A stretch of DNA of 35,657 nucleotides from Akkermansiaceae bacterium (GCA_947491475.1 CANLKN010000034.1:1-35657); one strand, 5' to 3'; shown: positions 24,223-35,657, counted from the first letter of the stretch. Notes: a model not told the origin generated them from the letters alone. Numbers and translations: made by a program.

Positions 24223-24227
24223 CTTAA

Positions 24228-27101
<2,874 letters not shown>

Positions 27102-27452
27102 TTAACCAAAAAACAGCCCGAACAGGAGATAAGCCGCCGGAGCAAGCAACACACCGGATAGGACATGGATGAAATCGACCCGATAGCGTGTTCGTTTCCA
27201 AGCGGTGGCAATGGATACGGCGGTGATGATCAATCCGAGCACCCCAATTCCAATGCCTGCCAATTGAATGAGATTCGGCACGAAGTATGCCGAAAACGCG
27301 CTGCCTCCTTCAAGATCGAGGTCCATTGTCGCGAAATGTCTCCATGTCAGAATGGCCGTCACGGAAAGTGACGCGGAGGCCGCGGAAACCGCAAATCCGA
27401 TCAAACCGCCGACATTGATTCCGGCCTGGGTATTTGTTCCCGATACTGTCAC
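27102..27452 (-). CDS. Small multi-pass membrane protein, unknown
   Basis: 116 residues from ATG 27452. Three to four hydrophobic segments: INVGGLIGFAVSAASASLSV, a short one near FSAYFVPNLIQLAGI, IGVLGLIITAVSIATAW, and the C-terminal VLLAPAAYLLFGLFFG. No family recognised. It converges on ligA with the stop codons back to back and no spacer, so the two transcripts must overlap at their 3' ends. Confidence 0.55.
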   Translation of the reverse strand: MTVSGTNTQAGINVGGLIGFAVSAASASLSVTAILTWRHFATMDLDLEGGSAFSAYFVPNLIQLAGIGIGVLGLIITAVSIATAWKRTRYRVDFIHVLSGVLLAPAAYLLFGLFFG

Positions 27453-27518
27453 TTCATGGGATTGATGCAGCTTCAGCTTGAATGCGCAATACCTGAGGAG
27501 TTTCCACGCAAACGAGGC

Positions 27519-28754
27519 TCACCGTCCCAGCAAGCGCAGCATCCTTTCGGCCCGCTGGTGGACGTGGTCGGCGGGCGCGCCTTCAACTGGGGTGCCGGGA
27601 ATTTCCGCACGCTGGATGAAACCAGTGATTTTCATGCAGAGATTTGCCAGCCGCTCGCGCACCATGGGCCAGCCGAGTTTGGCTTCGGCGGAGAGTTGCT
27701 TGAAATGCTCGGGGGACACCTCCGCCAGCGAGCCGGCGCTGCCGATCTTCATCGAGAGCGAGCGGGAAAGTTCCGGCCAGGCCAGCGTGCAGACTTGATC
27801 GTAGAGCGGTGCCATGCGCCGCGTGCCGTTGGCGTAGAGGAATGAGAAATTCTTCGCGTGGGCATCCGCATTGCCGATGATCGCCGCGAAGCTCACGGCA
27901 TCCAGAAAACCAAGGATGTCGAGCACGGGAGCCGACGACCATTCGCGGATCAAGGCGAAGCAATCCCGCAGCGACGGGCCGCCTTCCTGCTGGTATTTGC
28001 GGGTGGGTGGCAGGCCCATGGCCTGGCAGAAGTCCTCCTGGTGGAGACGCCGCGCTCCGCCTTCATCGGTTGGCTGGCGGTCGTAGCGTTTCACGATGAG
28101 GCAGGGGGTCTGGCCGATCACGCAGGCCCGCGCCTCCGCAGCGGGGAGACCGACGTTTCGCGCCAGCGCCAGACACCAGCTTTCGTTGGCGACCAATCCG
28201 GGAAATCTGGCGGGTTCGGGCTTGAGAATGTGCGAGCTGGGAGAATCGCCGAGCGGCAGGGCGATGCGCTGTTCATCCCCCTCCGCCGCCACGACGACCG
28301 GAAGTTTGCTTTGCGCACCTGCGAGCGACAGCCGCAAACCCTCTTCGCCGACCATCAAAGGTCGTCGTGGCAGTTCGCGGATGATGGCCGCCAGTTCATC
28401 CGGCTCCAGCCAGCGGAGGCCATGGCTGGTGGGTGGCGCTTGGTTTTCCGGCAGCAGGGACACCGCGCCCGCACACTCGCCGCCGATCCTTTCGAGCATG
28501 GCGAAATCGTTGCCGCTGCTGATCCCGAGAATCGCTGCGATGCGTTCGCGGGGTTCCGCCTCCGGCAGCAGGCCACCGAAAAACCCGCGGACCACCCGCC
28601 CGGAGAACTCATCGCCGCGCAGAGGCAACTGCCGGGAAAGCGGATAGGCAAATGCACTCGCCAGCCAGCCGGCCTCATAGGTGAAAACGGGCTCGTCGGC
28701 ATCGCCGAGCATGCCAACCCGCTCGCCATTGAGATAAACTGCAAGACGTTTCAT
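27519..28754 (-). CDS. hipA: HipA-family serine/threonine kinase toxin
   Basis: 411 residues. N-terminal Couple_hipA-type domain (LAVYLNGERVGML, 4-16), then the kinase core: LSLAGAQSK (142-150, phosphate-binding loop), HILKPE with Lys178, FCLIVKRYDR-like VKRYDR (221-226), GNADAHAKNF (294-303, catalytic loop) and PLYDQV (Asp319, metal-binding). E. coli HipA phosphorylates glutamyl-tRNA synthetase and causes dormancy and persistence. Length is near the 440 of E. coli HipA. Start overlaps the hipB stop by ATGA (28751-28754). Confidence 0.9.
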   Translation of the reverse strand: MKRLAVYLNGERVGMLGDADEPVFTYEAGWLASAFAYPLSRQLPLRGDEFSGRVVRGFFGGLLPEAEPRERIAAILGISSGNDFAMLERIGGECAGAVSLLPENQAPPTSHGLRWLEPDELAAIIRELPRRPLMVGEEGLRLSLAGAQSKLPVVVAAEGDEQRIALPLGDSPSSHILKPEPARFPGLVANESWCLALARNVGLPAAEARACVIGQTPCLIVKRYDRQPTDEGGARRLHQEDFCQAMGLPPTRKYQQEGGPSLRDCFALIREWSSAPVLDILGFLDAVSFAAIIGNADAHAKNFSFLYANGTRRMAPLYDQVCTLAWPELSRSLSMKIGSAGSLAEVSPEHFKQLSAEAKLGWPMVRERLANLCMKITGFIQRAEIPGTPVEGAPADHVHQRAERMLRLLGR

Positions 28755-28960
28755 GAGTCGTGCATTTCGAGCCGTAATCCGAGGTTGCGGGCGATTTCCA
28801 GCGCCTTGCCCATCTGGCAGGTCGGTTTGCCCTTTTCCAAGTCGATGATGAACCGCAGGCCGGTGCCGGCCGTAAGAGCCAGCTCCTTCTGGGTCACTTT
28901 GAAGCGTTTGCGGGCACTCCTGATCGCCTTGCCGAATGAAATCGAGTCAGTGATGTTCAT
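28751..28960 (-). CDS. hipB: HipB-family helix-turn-helix antitoxin
   Basis: 69 residues. XRE helix-turn-helix (KRFKVTQKELALTAGTGLRFIIDLEKGK), followed by a short tail (NLGLRLEMHDS) as in compact HipB proteins. It represses the operon and neutralises HipA. Direct repeats and a CCGATCGG palindrome lie between promoter and start. Confidence 0.88.
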   Translation of the reverse strand: MNITDSISFGKAIRSARKRFKVTQKELALTAGTGLRFIIDLEKGKPTCQMGKALEIARNLGLRLEMHDS

Positions 28961-29297
28961 GGTTACCGATCGGGAATTTTAAAGGCTTATTTACCAGAGG
29001 CAAGCCACAATATTACCGATGTGGAACATTTTTTCAAACCAAAGCAAATACACCGGGTTCAAGCCCGCAACGACACTGCGCATATGACCGCTTGCGTTGC
29101 GGTGGATCACCGTGCTTCTGAAAACCCGTCATCCTGAATTCCGAAATGATCACCACGAAACCCACTAAAAAGCACGAAAGGTTAACTACTTGAAGGCAAC
29201 CACATCCACACCTGAAAAGTGAGAGCGGTTAGGCTTCCATTTCTTTGATTTTCGTGAAATTTCGTGTCATTCGTGGTTTCAATTTTCCTTTCCGGGA
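28961..29297. promoter_or_regulatory. hipBA control region and empty intergenic stretch
   Basis: Near hipB the minus strand shows TTGCCT, a 16-base spacer and TAAAAT, then CCGATCGG close to the start. TTACCGAT occurs at 28963-28970 and again at 29012-29019 (plus strand), a plausible HipB operator pair. The rest to 29297 contains AT-rich DNA with TTCGTG repeated three times near 29253-29276 and no gene on either strand. Confidence 0.45.
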
Positions 29298-30977
29298 TCA
29301 GGCATGGCGGGTGGTGAAGAAGAGTTCCATGCGATGGTTGAGGTCGTCGTAGAAGCGTTTTTTGATATTCTCAAGGGCGGCGCGCTTGTCGGATTCGTGA
29401 TGGCCGATGTGGCCCTCTTCCATGCGCATTTTTTCAGCAAATGAACGTTCCATTTCGATAAGCGAATCGAGGAATTCACGGGCCGCGCGGGTGTGTTCGA
29501 CGCCATCGACGAGAGCGTGTTCGAGGCGCGGGTTGCGGGTGACGGCGATGAGATTGCCGTTGGTGAGTTGCTCCATGTAGCGTCCGCGGGTTTGGCGGAA
29601 GGCGAGGTGTTCGGAATCGAAGGTCAATTCATCGCGATCGACGAGGGTGTCGTAAGGGCCGGGTTTGGTGAAAAATTTGACGATCAGGGGGATGGTATCG
29701 ACGAGCATGAACAGCAGCGTGAGAACGATGTAGGTGAACAACGCGAATTGCCCACCTTTGTTGCCCTCGCGGAACAGCGCGTGGAGAGCGAGAGTCTGGG
29801 TGAGGATATCGCGGCGGGGTTCGGCGCGAAGGGCGGCAAGGCGTTCGCTTTCTTCTTTGCCAACCGCGGCGAGTTCGTCCTGAGTGCGCTCGAGCTCGAC
29901 GAGGCGTGAGTCGATTTGTTGTTTGATGGTATCGCGGAGGGAATTTTGCTGGGTGACAAATTGCTCCGCCTGGTCCTGTTCGACCCGTTGTTTGAGTGCG
30001 GCGACGCGCAGGGCTTCCGTTTGATTGGCGCGTTCGATTTCCGCAAGTCGGGTTTCAAAAACGGCGATGGCACCGGCTTCGGCTTCGCGGGCCTGGGTTT
30101 GGAGTGAGGTTTTCTCGGCCGTGAGGTGCTCGAGAAGATTGCCGAGGCGTTTGGTTTCCTCCCGGCGGGGTTCTAGCTGGTCGGAGCGGATCGAGCGGGC
30201 GCGCGGGCCCTCGCCGACGAGTCCGGAGCGCTGGCCGTTGAGCTCGCGCTCGAACTCGGATTGCCAGAAGGTGAGCTCGGTCTGGAGGGTGGTGTATTGG
30301 GGAGTGAGCTCGGCGAGTTGGGTGTCGATAAGGGTGAGGCGCGTGGTGAAGGGGGCGGTTGCTTCGTCGGTGGCGGCTTTGAGTTCGGTTTGCTGGGTGG
30401 CGGTGAGCCCGGGGATCGCCGAGCCGGCGTCCTGGTTTTCCTGGAGGATGAATTTCGCCTGGAACGATTCGTTCCAGCGCTCGCGTTGGACGGCGAGGGA
30501 TTCTTCGAGGGAGGTGATGCGGTTGCGGATTTTTTGTTTTTCGGAATCGAAGCCGGAGCGGGCGATCTCGATTTCCGCGGCGCGGTCTTTTTCGATGACG
30601 GACGAGACGGTATCACGGAAAAGGAGCAGGACGAGCGGGTGGGCGATGGTGATGCCCATCAGGATGGCGACCACAAGGCGGAGGGAAAACTGTCCCATTT
30701 TCCGGAAGATCGAGAGATATGGGCGATAGCCGGCGAGCAGGGCGCGGTCGATGGTCAGGATGATGAACGACCAGACGGCGGCGATGGGGAAGATGACGGT
30801 GGGTTTGTCGGTGATGGTGGAAAGCGCGTAGGCGCAGGCGATGAAGGCAAAGGCGCAGGGGACGAGGACCGTGGCGCCAAAGGCCACGTATTTGCGCTGT
30901 TCCCAGGCTGGGCAGCGTTCGAGAGTTTCGGTTCCAGCACCGGAGAGCCAGAAAAACGCGCGTTTGATGGAGTTCAT
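29298..30977 (-). CDS. DUF4407 membrane protein with long coiled coil
   Basis: 559 residues from ATG 30977 (MNSIKRAFFWLSGAG); an upstream in-frame extension is less likely. Three N-terminal membrane segments (about 31-53, 61-82, 97-120) with the family motif LTIDRALLAGY, a long charged coiled coil (about 125-400), and a fourth hydrophobic segment (FTYIVLTLLFMLVDTIPLIVKFF, about 425-450) are the DUF4407 layout. The C-terminal 100 residues are cytosolic, helical and acidic. Function unknown. Confidence 0.8.
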   Translation of the reverse strand: MNSIKRAFFWLSGAGTETLERCPAWEQRKYVAFGATVLVPCAFAFIACAYALSTITDKPTVIFPIAAVWSFIILTIDRALLAGYRPYLSIFRKMGQFSLRLVVAILMGITIAHPLVLLLFRDTVSSVIEKDRAAEIEIARSGFDSEKQKIRNRITSLEESLAVQRERWNESFQAKFILQENQDAGSAIPGLTATQQTELKAATDEATAPFTTRLTLIDTQLAELTPQYTTLQTELTFWQSEFERELNGQRSGLVGEGPRARSIRSDQLEPRREETKRLGNLLEHLTAEKTSLQTQAREAEAGAIAVFETRLAEIERANQTEALRVAALKQRVEQDQAEQFVTQQNSLRDTIKQQIDSRLVELERTQDELAAVGKEESERLAALRAEPRRDILTQTLALHALFREGNKGGQFALFTYIVLTLLFMLVDTIPLIVKFFTKPGPYDTLVDRDELTFDSEHLAFRQTRGRYMEQLTNGNLIAVTRNPRLEHALVDGVEHTRAAREFLDSLIEMERSFAEKMRMEEGHIGHHESDKRAALENIKKRFYDDLNHRMELFFTTRHA

Positions 30978-31069
30978 AAGGTTGTCGTTACTGGTGGAAT
31001 CATTGAGGTTTATCAGAGGCAATCGATATCTGAATGGCTCACGGGCGCAAATTGATGCCATGCTGGGGG

Positions 31070-32392
31070 TTACAGCTTGAGCGTTTCCCCCTCCGAGCGG
31101 GCGATGACCACCGCCGCGCAGGTATCACTGAACACATTCACGGCGGTGCGGGTCATATCCAGCAGGCGGTCCACCGAGAGTAGGGCGACCACCGCCGTTT
31201 CCGCGCCGGGAATGCCCGAACTCTGCAAGATGAGAAGGATGGCCACCAGGCTGGCGGACGGGATTCCAGCTACGCCGATGCTGGTGAGCAGCGCTGCCAC
31301 GACCACGAAGAACTGCCCGCCGAATCCGAGTTCGATTCCCATCACCTGGGCGACAAAGATCACCGCCACGCATTCATAAAGTGCAGTGCCGTCCATGTTC
31401 ACCGTGGCACCCAGCGGCAGAGTGAAACTCGTCACTCGTTTGGAGACTCCCGCGCCTTCCTCCACACAGCGCATCGTCACCGGCAGGGTGCCCGACGACG
31501 AGGCGGTGGAAAACGCCAGCAACAAGGCCGGCCGCACCGCCCGGAAATGCGCCCATGGATTCACCTTCCCCACAAATCGCAAGACGCAAGGCAGCACCAC
31601 CAGCAGGTGGATCAACAAGGCGACGATCACCGTCAGGAAATACTTGCCGAGATTGGTGAAAAGTTCCGCCCCGGTGGCAAACACCACGGGCAGGATCAGC
31701 GCGAAGACCCCCACCGGAGCCAGCGCCATCACCCATTTTGTGAGCACGATCATCGCATCGCAGGCAGCCTGAAAAAACTCGCGAATCGTGCGCATTTCCG
31801 TGGCTGGAAGGCGCGTGATGGCCACCGCAAACAGGATGCTGAAAACAATCACACCCAGCATCTGCCCGTTATTGGCGGCGGCGGAGATCACGTTTTCCGG
31901 CAGCATTGCCTTGAAGATACCGAGAAAATCGTCGGCCTCGCGGGAACCGGCGGCACCGACGGTCTCCAGCACCTTGCTGTCGGCCATTTCGCCGCTGCGG
32001 GCGAAGGCTTCGCGGATCACTTCGTTGGGCACACCACCGCTGAGACCCGGGCGCAGCGTATTGACTAGCAACAGCCCCAGCAGGATCGACAGCGTGCTCG
32101 TGGCTATGAAAAAAACCGCTGTTTTGAGCCCCAGTCGCCCGAATCCCTGCACTCCCTGCAGACTGGCGATGCCGGACACCACCGAGGTCACAATCAGCGG
32201 CACGATCAGCATTTTAAGCGCCCGCATGAATAAATCGCCGACAAAATCGCAGCCCGCCATGACGCCCTCCATGAATCCGCCCAAGCGCGAATCCATTCCC
32301 ACACCAGCCACCATTCCCCGGAAAACCAAGGCTGTGAGGGTGGCCAGAAGCAGTGCCGCCAGAATCTGCCAGTGTGCCGCGATGCGTTTCAT
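31070..32392 (-). CDS. Dicarboxylate/amino-acid:cation symporter (GltP/DctA family)
   Basis: 440 residues from ATG 32392 (MKRIAAHWQILAA); the frame is open upstream but without a plausible start. Multi-helix membrane protein with family signatures SSSGTLPVTMRC (the serine-rich re-entrant loop), PLGATVNMDGTALY, and LSVDRLLDMTRTAVNVFSD near the C-terminus (re-entrant loop 2 and helix 8, where FSD replaces the usual GD). Probably imports glutamate, aspartate or C4-dicarboxylates with sodium or protons. Substrate cannot be assigned from the sequence. Divergent from rplM. Confidence 0.9.
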   Translation of the reverse strand: MKRIAAHWQILAALLLATLTALVFRGMVAGVGMDSRLGGFMEGVMAGCDFVGDLFMRALKMLIVPLIVTSVVSGIASLQGVQGFGRLGLKTAVFFIATSTLSILLGLLLVNTLRPGLSGGVPNEVIREAFARSGEMADSKVLETVGAAGSREADDFLGIFKAMLPENVISAAANNGQMLGVIVFSILFAVAITRLPATEMRTIREFFQAACDAMIVLTKWVMALAPVGVFALILPVVFATGAELFTNLGKYFLTVIVALLIHLLVVLPCVLRFVGKVNPWAHFRAVRPALLLAFSTASSSGTLPVTMRCVEEGAGVSKRVTSFTLPLGATVNMDGTALYECVAVIFVAQVMGIELGFGGQFFVVVAALLTSIGVAGIPSASLVAILLILQSSGIPGAETAVVALLSVDRLLDMTRTAVNVFSDTCAAVVIARSEGETLKL

Positions 32393-32479
32393 CCCGGCAA
32401 ACCAAGGCGATCGCGCAGGAGAAATCCAGAACCATTCGGCACCGCTTGAAATCGCTTCAAAAATCCGCTGATTTCCGGG

Positions 32480-32508
32480 TTGACACCCCGAAACCGGCTC
32501 CCTAGCTT
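32480..32508 (+). promoter_or_regulatory. Candidate rplM-rpsI promoter
   Basis: Consensus TTGACA (32480-32485), a 17-base spacer and TAGCTT (32503-32508), in the divergent gap between the symporter and rplM. A leader of about 47 bases would precede the rplM ATG at 32562. Confidence 0.6.
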
Positions 32509-32561
32509 GCGTCCCCCTTCGCGCACACTCGGTGCCCGAAGGAATTTTTTCCCACAAGCAC

Positions 32562-32993
32562 ATGAAGACGTTTTCCGCCAAGCCTCACGAAGTCGAGCGC
32601 AAGTGGTATGTGATCGACGCCAAGGGCAAGGTCCTCGGCCAAGTAGCCGTGGAGGCCGCACGCCTCCTGCGCGGCAAGCACAAACCAACATTCACCACCC
32701 ACGTTGACACCGGCGATTTCGTCGTGGTGATCAATGCCGACCAGGTGGTGCTCACCGGCAACAAGGAAAATGCCAAGATTTACACCCGTTTCTCAGGCTA
32801 CGTGGGCGGCAAGAAGGTGGAAACTCCGCGCATCGTCCGCGAGCGCCGCCCAATCCTGCTCGTCGAGCGCGCAGTTTACGGCATGCTTCCCAAGACCCGC
32901 CTCGGCAAGGCCCAATACGGCAAGCTCAACGTGTATGCCGGTGCCGAGCACCCGCATGAAGCACAGCAACCCGCCGCATACGCCGTTCGCTAA
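32562..32993 (+). CDS. rplM: 50S ribosomal protein L13
   Basis: 143 residues from ATG 32562 ([20 protein letters not shown], the normal L13 start; the frame is open upstream but not conserved). Family blocks are visible: [47 protein letters not shown] and the C-terminal [13 protein letters not shown]. Early-binding 50S assembly protein. Co-transcribed with rpsI, 20 bases downstream. Confidence 0.98.
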   Translation: MKTFSAKPHEVERKWYVIDAKGKVLGQVAVEAARLLRGKHKPTFTTHVDTGDFVVVINADQVVLTGNKENAKIYTRFSGYVGGKKVETPRIVRERRPILLVERAVYGMLPKTRLGKAQYGKLNVYAGAEHPHEAQQPAAYAVR

Positions 32994-33013
32994 TCCCCAT
33001 CATTTTTCCCAAC

Positions 33014-33409
33014 ATGACCGCCACCACCACCAAAAGCGCCACCGGCCGCCGCAAAACCGCAGTCGCCCGCGTCTGGATGACCGAAGGCACCGGCCAGATC
33101 ATCATCAATGATCGCCCCTTCGAAGAGTATCTTCCCACAATCGAACTGCAAAACGCCATCCTCGCACCGTTCCAAGCGGCGTCGCTGATGAACAAGTTCG
33201 ACTTGAAAATCGCCGTCAAAGGCGGAGGCATCCACGCCCAAGCCCTGGCGATCCGCCACGCGATTTCCCGCTCACTTACCCAGGTGGACCCTGAAAACCG
33301 CAAGATCATCAAGCCGCTCGGCTACCTTACACGCGATCCGCGCATGAAGGAACGCAAGAAGTCCGGTCAACCCGGTGCACGCAAGCGCTTCCAGTTCTCC
33401 AAGCGCTGA
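33014..33409 (+). CDS. rpsI: 30S ribosomal protein S9
   Basis: 131 residues. GRRKTAVARVW, IIINDRPFEEYL, KGGGIHAQALAIRHAISRSL and the conserved basic end RKKSGQPGARKRFQFSKR are typical S9; the C-terminal tail reaches the ribosomal P site. Paired with rplM as in most bacteria. Confidence 0.98.
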   Translation: MTATTTKSATGRRKTAVARVWMTEGTGQIIINDRPFEEYLPTIELQNAILAPFQAASLMNKFDLKIAVKGGGIHAQALAIRHAISRSLTQVDPENRKIIKPLGYLTRDPRMKERKKSGQPGARKRFQFSKR

Positions 33410-33428
33410 TCACTCCGAACGATTCACC

Positions 33429-33463
33429 AAAAAACCGCACCCATCACCGGGTGCGGTTTTTTT
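33429..33463 (+). terminator. Rho-independent terminator of rplM-rpsI
   Basis: Stem CCGCACCC / GGGTGCGG (33435-33442 and 33449-33456) with loop ATCACC, followed by seven T and preceded by six A, so it can work in both directions. It is the only strong intrinsic terminator seen in the window. The remaining gap to the next start (33557) has no gene. Confidence 0.95.
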
Positions 33464-33556
33464 GTGCAAATCGATCAGATGAACATTCACCCCATTGCAG
33501 GCCCGCACCTGATTGCGGCCTTGCTTGCGGCGGGCGCTTCGCATAATCCCCGGCCC

Positions 33557-34429
33557 ATGAGTTTCCAAACAACCAACGAACCGGCCATCGGTGTGATCGG
33601 CGGCAGCGGGCTTTATGAAATGGAAGGGATCGGGGAAATTTCGGCGCTTGCCGTGAAAACCCCCTTCGGTGATCCATCGGACCAGATCATCACTGGCCGC
33701 ATCTCGGGACGCAAAGTGTGTTTCCTGCCACGCCACGGTGTGGGCCATCGTTTGCTGCCGCATGAGATCAACCACCGCGCCAACATCTGGGCGCTGCGTT
33801 CGCTCGGCGTGCGCTGGCTCATCTCCGTGACCGCGGTAGGCAGCCTGCGCGAGGAACTCAAGCCGCGAGATCTCGTGGTGCCAGACCAACTCATCGACCG
33901 CACGGGCACCGGTGCGAAACACACGTTTTTCGGCAACGGCATCGCCGCGCACGTCGGCTTCGCTGATCCTTATTGCAATGATCTGCGCCAGCTGCTGCTC
34001 ACCGCAGCCCGCGCGGTTGCTCCGGGCACGCACGACGGCGGCACTTACCTTTGCATGAACGGCCCGGCATTTTCCACCCGCGCCGAGGCCGCGATGCACC
34101 GCATGATGGGCGCTGACCTCATCGGAATGACCAACGCGCCGGAAGCCCGGCTCTCCCGTGAGGCGGAAATCGCCGCTACCGCACTTGCACTCGTCACCGA
34201 TTACGATTGCTGGAAAGAAGACGAGGAAGCGGTTGAGGTGGATGCCGTCGTCGAAAACCTCCATGCCAATAGCGCGCTCGCCAAACGGATCGTCCGTGAT
34301 GTGATTTCCCTCATCCCAGAGACACCCAGCAGCCCCGCGCACCGCGCACTGGTCACAGCGATCTTCACACCACGGGAAGCATGGCCGGAGAAAACCGCTC
34401 AAGATTTGGCTCCGATTTTGGGAAGCTGA
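33557..34429 (+). CDS. mtaP: S-methyl-5'-thioadenosine phosphorylase (MTAP/PNP family)
   Basis: 290 residues from ATG 33557 (MSFQTTNEPAIGVIGGSG). Purine nucleoside phosphorylase type 2 fold: VIGGSGLYE (phosphate), PRHGVGH, NHRANIWAL, MNGPAFSTRAE and GMTNAPEARLSREAEI, the last typical of MTA phosphorylases. Splits methylthioadenosine into adenine and methylthioribose-1-phosphate in methionine salvage. A CATAAT box 9 bases before the ATG suggests a leaderless or very short leader. An in-frame extension from 33464 is not needed. Confidence 0.93.
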   Translation: MSFQTTNEPAIGVIGGSGLYEMEGIGEISALAVKTPFGDPSDQIITGRISGRKVCFLPRHGVGHRLLPHEINHRANIWALRSLGVRWLISVTAVGSLREELKPRDLVVPDQLIDRTGTGAKHTFFGNGIAAHVGFADPYCNDLRQLLLTAARAVAPGTHDGGTYLCMNGPAFSTRAEAAMHRMMGADLIGMTNAPEARLSREAEIAATALALVTDYDCWKEDEEAVEVDAVVENLHANSALAKRIVRDVISLIPETPSSPAHRALVTAIFTPREAWPEKTAQDLAPILGS

Positions 34430-34438
34430 AATGATGGC

Positions 34439-35029
34439 TCAAATACCGGAGTCCCACCATTCGGGTTTACGGCCTGGTTTCCATTTAATGCTGCACCCGC
34501 TGCTTGGATACGGTCGTACGAGAGGCTCTTCGCCTTCAATCATGCGGCGCACGGCCTCGCGCAAATCGCCGCCGTGGGGCGTCCTGCCGCTGCGTGGACG
34601 GCTGTCATCGAACTGCCCCATGTAGGCGATGCGCCCGGCTGCATCCAGCAGGAAGAAATCCGGCGTGCAGGCAGCTCCGTAGGCCTTGGCCACTTCCTGG
34701 GACTCGTCGAGCAGATAGGGGAAATCCCAGCGGTATTGTCTGGCGAATTCCGGCATGTGTTCCGCGGAATCCTGCGGATTTTTTTCCACATCGTTCGGAT
34801 TGATGGCCACGGTGTGGACACCTTGGGCGGCGATTTCGCGTGCCAGTTCACCGAGCGCCTCGGCCAAATGGACGACAAACGGACAGTAATTGCAGGCAAA
34901 CACCACCAGCAGTCCGGCGGGCCCGCTCGCATCCGCGCGGGCAACGATGTGTCCGCTGGCATCCGGCAGTGAGAAATCCGGCGCTTGGTCGCCAGGGTGC
35001 TGTCGGAATGTGGAGAGAACTTCAGGCAT
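34439..35029 (-). CDS. Thioredoxin-like/AhpC-TSA family protein
   Basis: 196 residues. Redoxin fold: GDQAPDFSLPDASG, FACNYCPF (Cys46 and Cys49, a CxxC), ALGELAREIAAQGVHTVAIN, TPDFFLLDAAGRIAYMGQFDD. No signal peptide, so cytoplasmic. Family members reduce disulphides or peroxides; this one resembles the 'thioredoxin family' of Verrucomicrobia and Bacteroidetes with a NYC rather than a GPC active-site dipeptide. Convergent with mtaP, tail to tail, 9 bases apart. Confidence 0.8.
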   Translation of the reverse strand: MPEVLSTFRQHPGDQAPDFSLPDASGHIVARADASGPAGLLVVFACNYCPFVVHLAEALGELAREIAAQGVHTVAINPNDVEKNPQDSAEHMPEFARQYRWDFPYLLDESQEVAKAYGAACTPDFFLLDAAGRIAYMGQFDDSRPRSGRTPHGGDLREAVRRMIEGEEPLVRPYPSSGCSIKWKPGRKPEWWDSGI

Positions 35030-35115
35030 GGGTCCAAACTAACATGGAAAACGCGTCCGCAAAGCGCTTTTCCACCTTGGACAATCCGAGGCTTCCGGCC
35101 CATGCTCACGCCGCC

Positions 35116-35657
35116 ATGCCGGTCACCTTGTCGCCTGCGGAACTCCTCCGCTACTCGCGCCACCTGCTCATCCCCTCGATCGGTGAGGAGGGGCAGGTGC
35201 GCCTGAAAAACGCCTCGGTCCTGCTCGTTGGCTGCGGCGCGCTCGGTTCGCCCGCCGCACTCTATCTGGCCGCAGCCGGCGTCGGCCGGCTCGGGCTGGT
35301 GGATGCGGATGTGGTGGATGCCTCGAACCTCCAGCGGCAGATCCTGCACGGCGAGTCATGGGTCGGAAAACCCAAGCTCGAAAGCGCCACCGCCCGCCTG
35401 CGCGAGGTGAACCCGCATGTGAAAACCGAATCACACGCCACACGCCTCACTCCAGAAAACGCGATGGAGATTGCCAGGAGTTATGATATCATTGTCGATG
35501 GTTCGGATAATTTCCCGACGCGCTTTCTAACCAATGACACCGCGTTTTTTCTCCAAAAGCCGCTGGTCTATGGAGCAATTCACCGCTTCGAGGGGCAGAC
35601 CGGCGTGTTCGCGCCGCATCTCGGCGGGCCGTGCTACCGCTGCATGCTGCCACACAT
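35116..35657 (+). CDS. MoeB/ThiF-type E1-like adenylyltransferase (3' end off window)
   Basis: 180 residues visible, running off the right edge. Starts MPVTLSPAELLRYSRHLLIPSIGEEGQ at ATG 35116, the usual MoeB/ThiF start; an in-frame ATG at 35044 adds 24 residues. Rossmann loop LLVGCGALGSPAALYLA, then VDADVVDASNLQRQILH, DGSDNFPTRFLTND, and the first zinc CxxC (CYRCMLP) near the edge. It would adenylate the C-terminal Gly of a ubiquitin-like sulphur carrier (MoaD or ThiS) for molybdopterin or thiamine synthesis. Whether a rhodanese domain follows cannot be seen. Confidence 0.9.
   Translation, partial: MPVTLSPAELLRYSRHLLIPSIGEEGQVRLKNASVLLVGCGALGSPAALYLAAAGVGRLGLVDADVVDASNLQRQILHGESWVGKPKLESATARLREVNPHVKTESHATRLTPENAMEIARSYDIIVDGSDNFPTRFLTNDTAFFLQKPLVYGAIHRFEGQTGVFAPHLGGPCYRCMLPH

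Noticed and set aside
29253-29276. TTCGTG triple repeat as a regulatory array
   Set aside because: Short and irregular; no gene start close by on the matching strand, so it is only noted as intergenic sequence.
33464-33556. In-frame N-terminal extension of the MTA phosphorylase
   Set aside because: The conserved sequence starts at ATG 33557; the extension begins in the terminator T-run of rpsI and has a -10-like box inside it.

Overview
The window holds the right-hand part of a Mu-like prophage (about 1-13,200) joined at a tRNA-Ser gene to about 22 kb of ordinary bacterial chromosome. DNA is GC-rich. The host genes (Der, LigA, L13/S9, KatG, PurC, a zinc-ribbon membrane protein, a DUF4407 protein) and the scarcity of strong Shine-Dalgarno sequences suggest a member of the Verrucomicrobiota. 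That assignment is inference from gene content, not from a marker phylogeny.

Prophage. A LexA/CI-type repressor (2690-3379, minus) and a small Cro/Ner-like protein (3492-3692, plus) diverge from a control region with a perfect 8+2+8 palindrome inside a candidate promoter spacer. Rightward early genes are a run of small proteins, a 253-aa DUF3102-like protein, a MuA-type DDE transposase, a MuB-type AAA ATPase, small winged-helix proteins, a replication-protein-like gene, a Lar-like antirestriction protein overlapping an orphan DNA methyltransferase, an integron-integrase-like tyrosine recombinase, and a last small gene. Leftward genes are hypothetical proteins, a lipoprotein, a helix-turn-helix protein and a lysis cassette (holin-like, 58-aa membrane protein, M15 endolysin cut by the left edge). 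Structural genes are presumably off the left edge. The right end carries three related repeats and lies against the 3' end of tRNA-Ser(GGA).

Chromosome. After the tRNA come a SufR/ArsR-like regulator, katG, purC, a vapBC toxin-antitoxin pair, a two-gene minus-strand unit of unknown function, and a divergent PLP aminotransferase. Then follow a sugar-phosphate isomerase-like gene, der and ligA, a small membrane protein, hipBA, a DUF4407 protein, a dicarboxylate/amino-acid symporter, rplM-rpsI with a clear terminator, an MTA phosphorylase, a thioredoxin-like protein and the start of a MoeB/ThiF-type E1 enzyme.

Most unusual item. LigA is 955 residues instead of about 700. A segment of about 245 residues, read in frame and resembling the kinase-like domain of phage/mobile 'polyvalent' proteins, interrupts its adenylation domain. 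The left junction coincides with a GTAG-headed palindrome of the REP type, and three more perfect palindromes lie inside the insert. Other points of interest are an S24 repressor with Arg in place of the catalytic Lys, a Mu-type transposase with Glu at the second acidic position, the pairing of a Mu-type transposition module with an IntI-like integrase, and candidate leaderless promoters for purC and vapBC.
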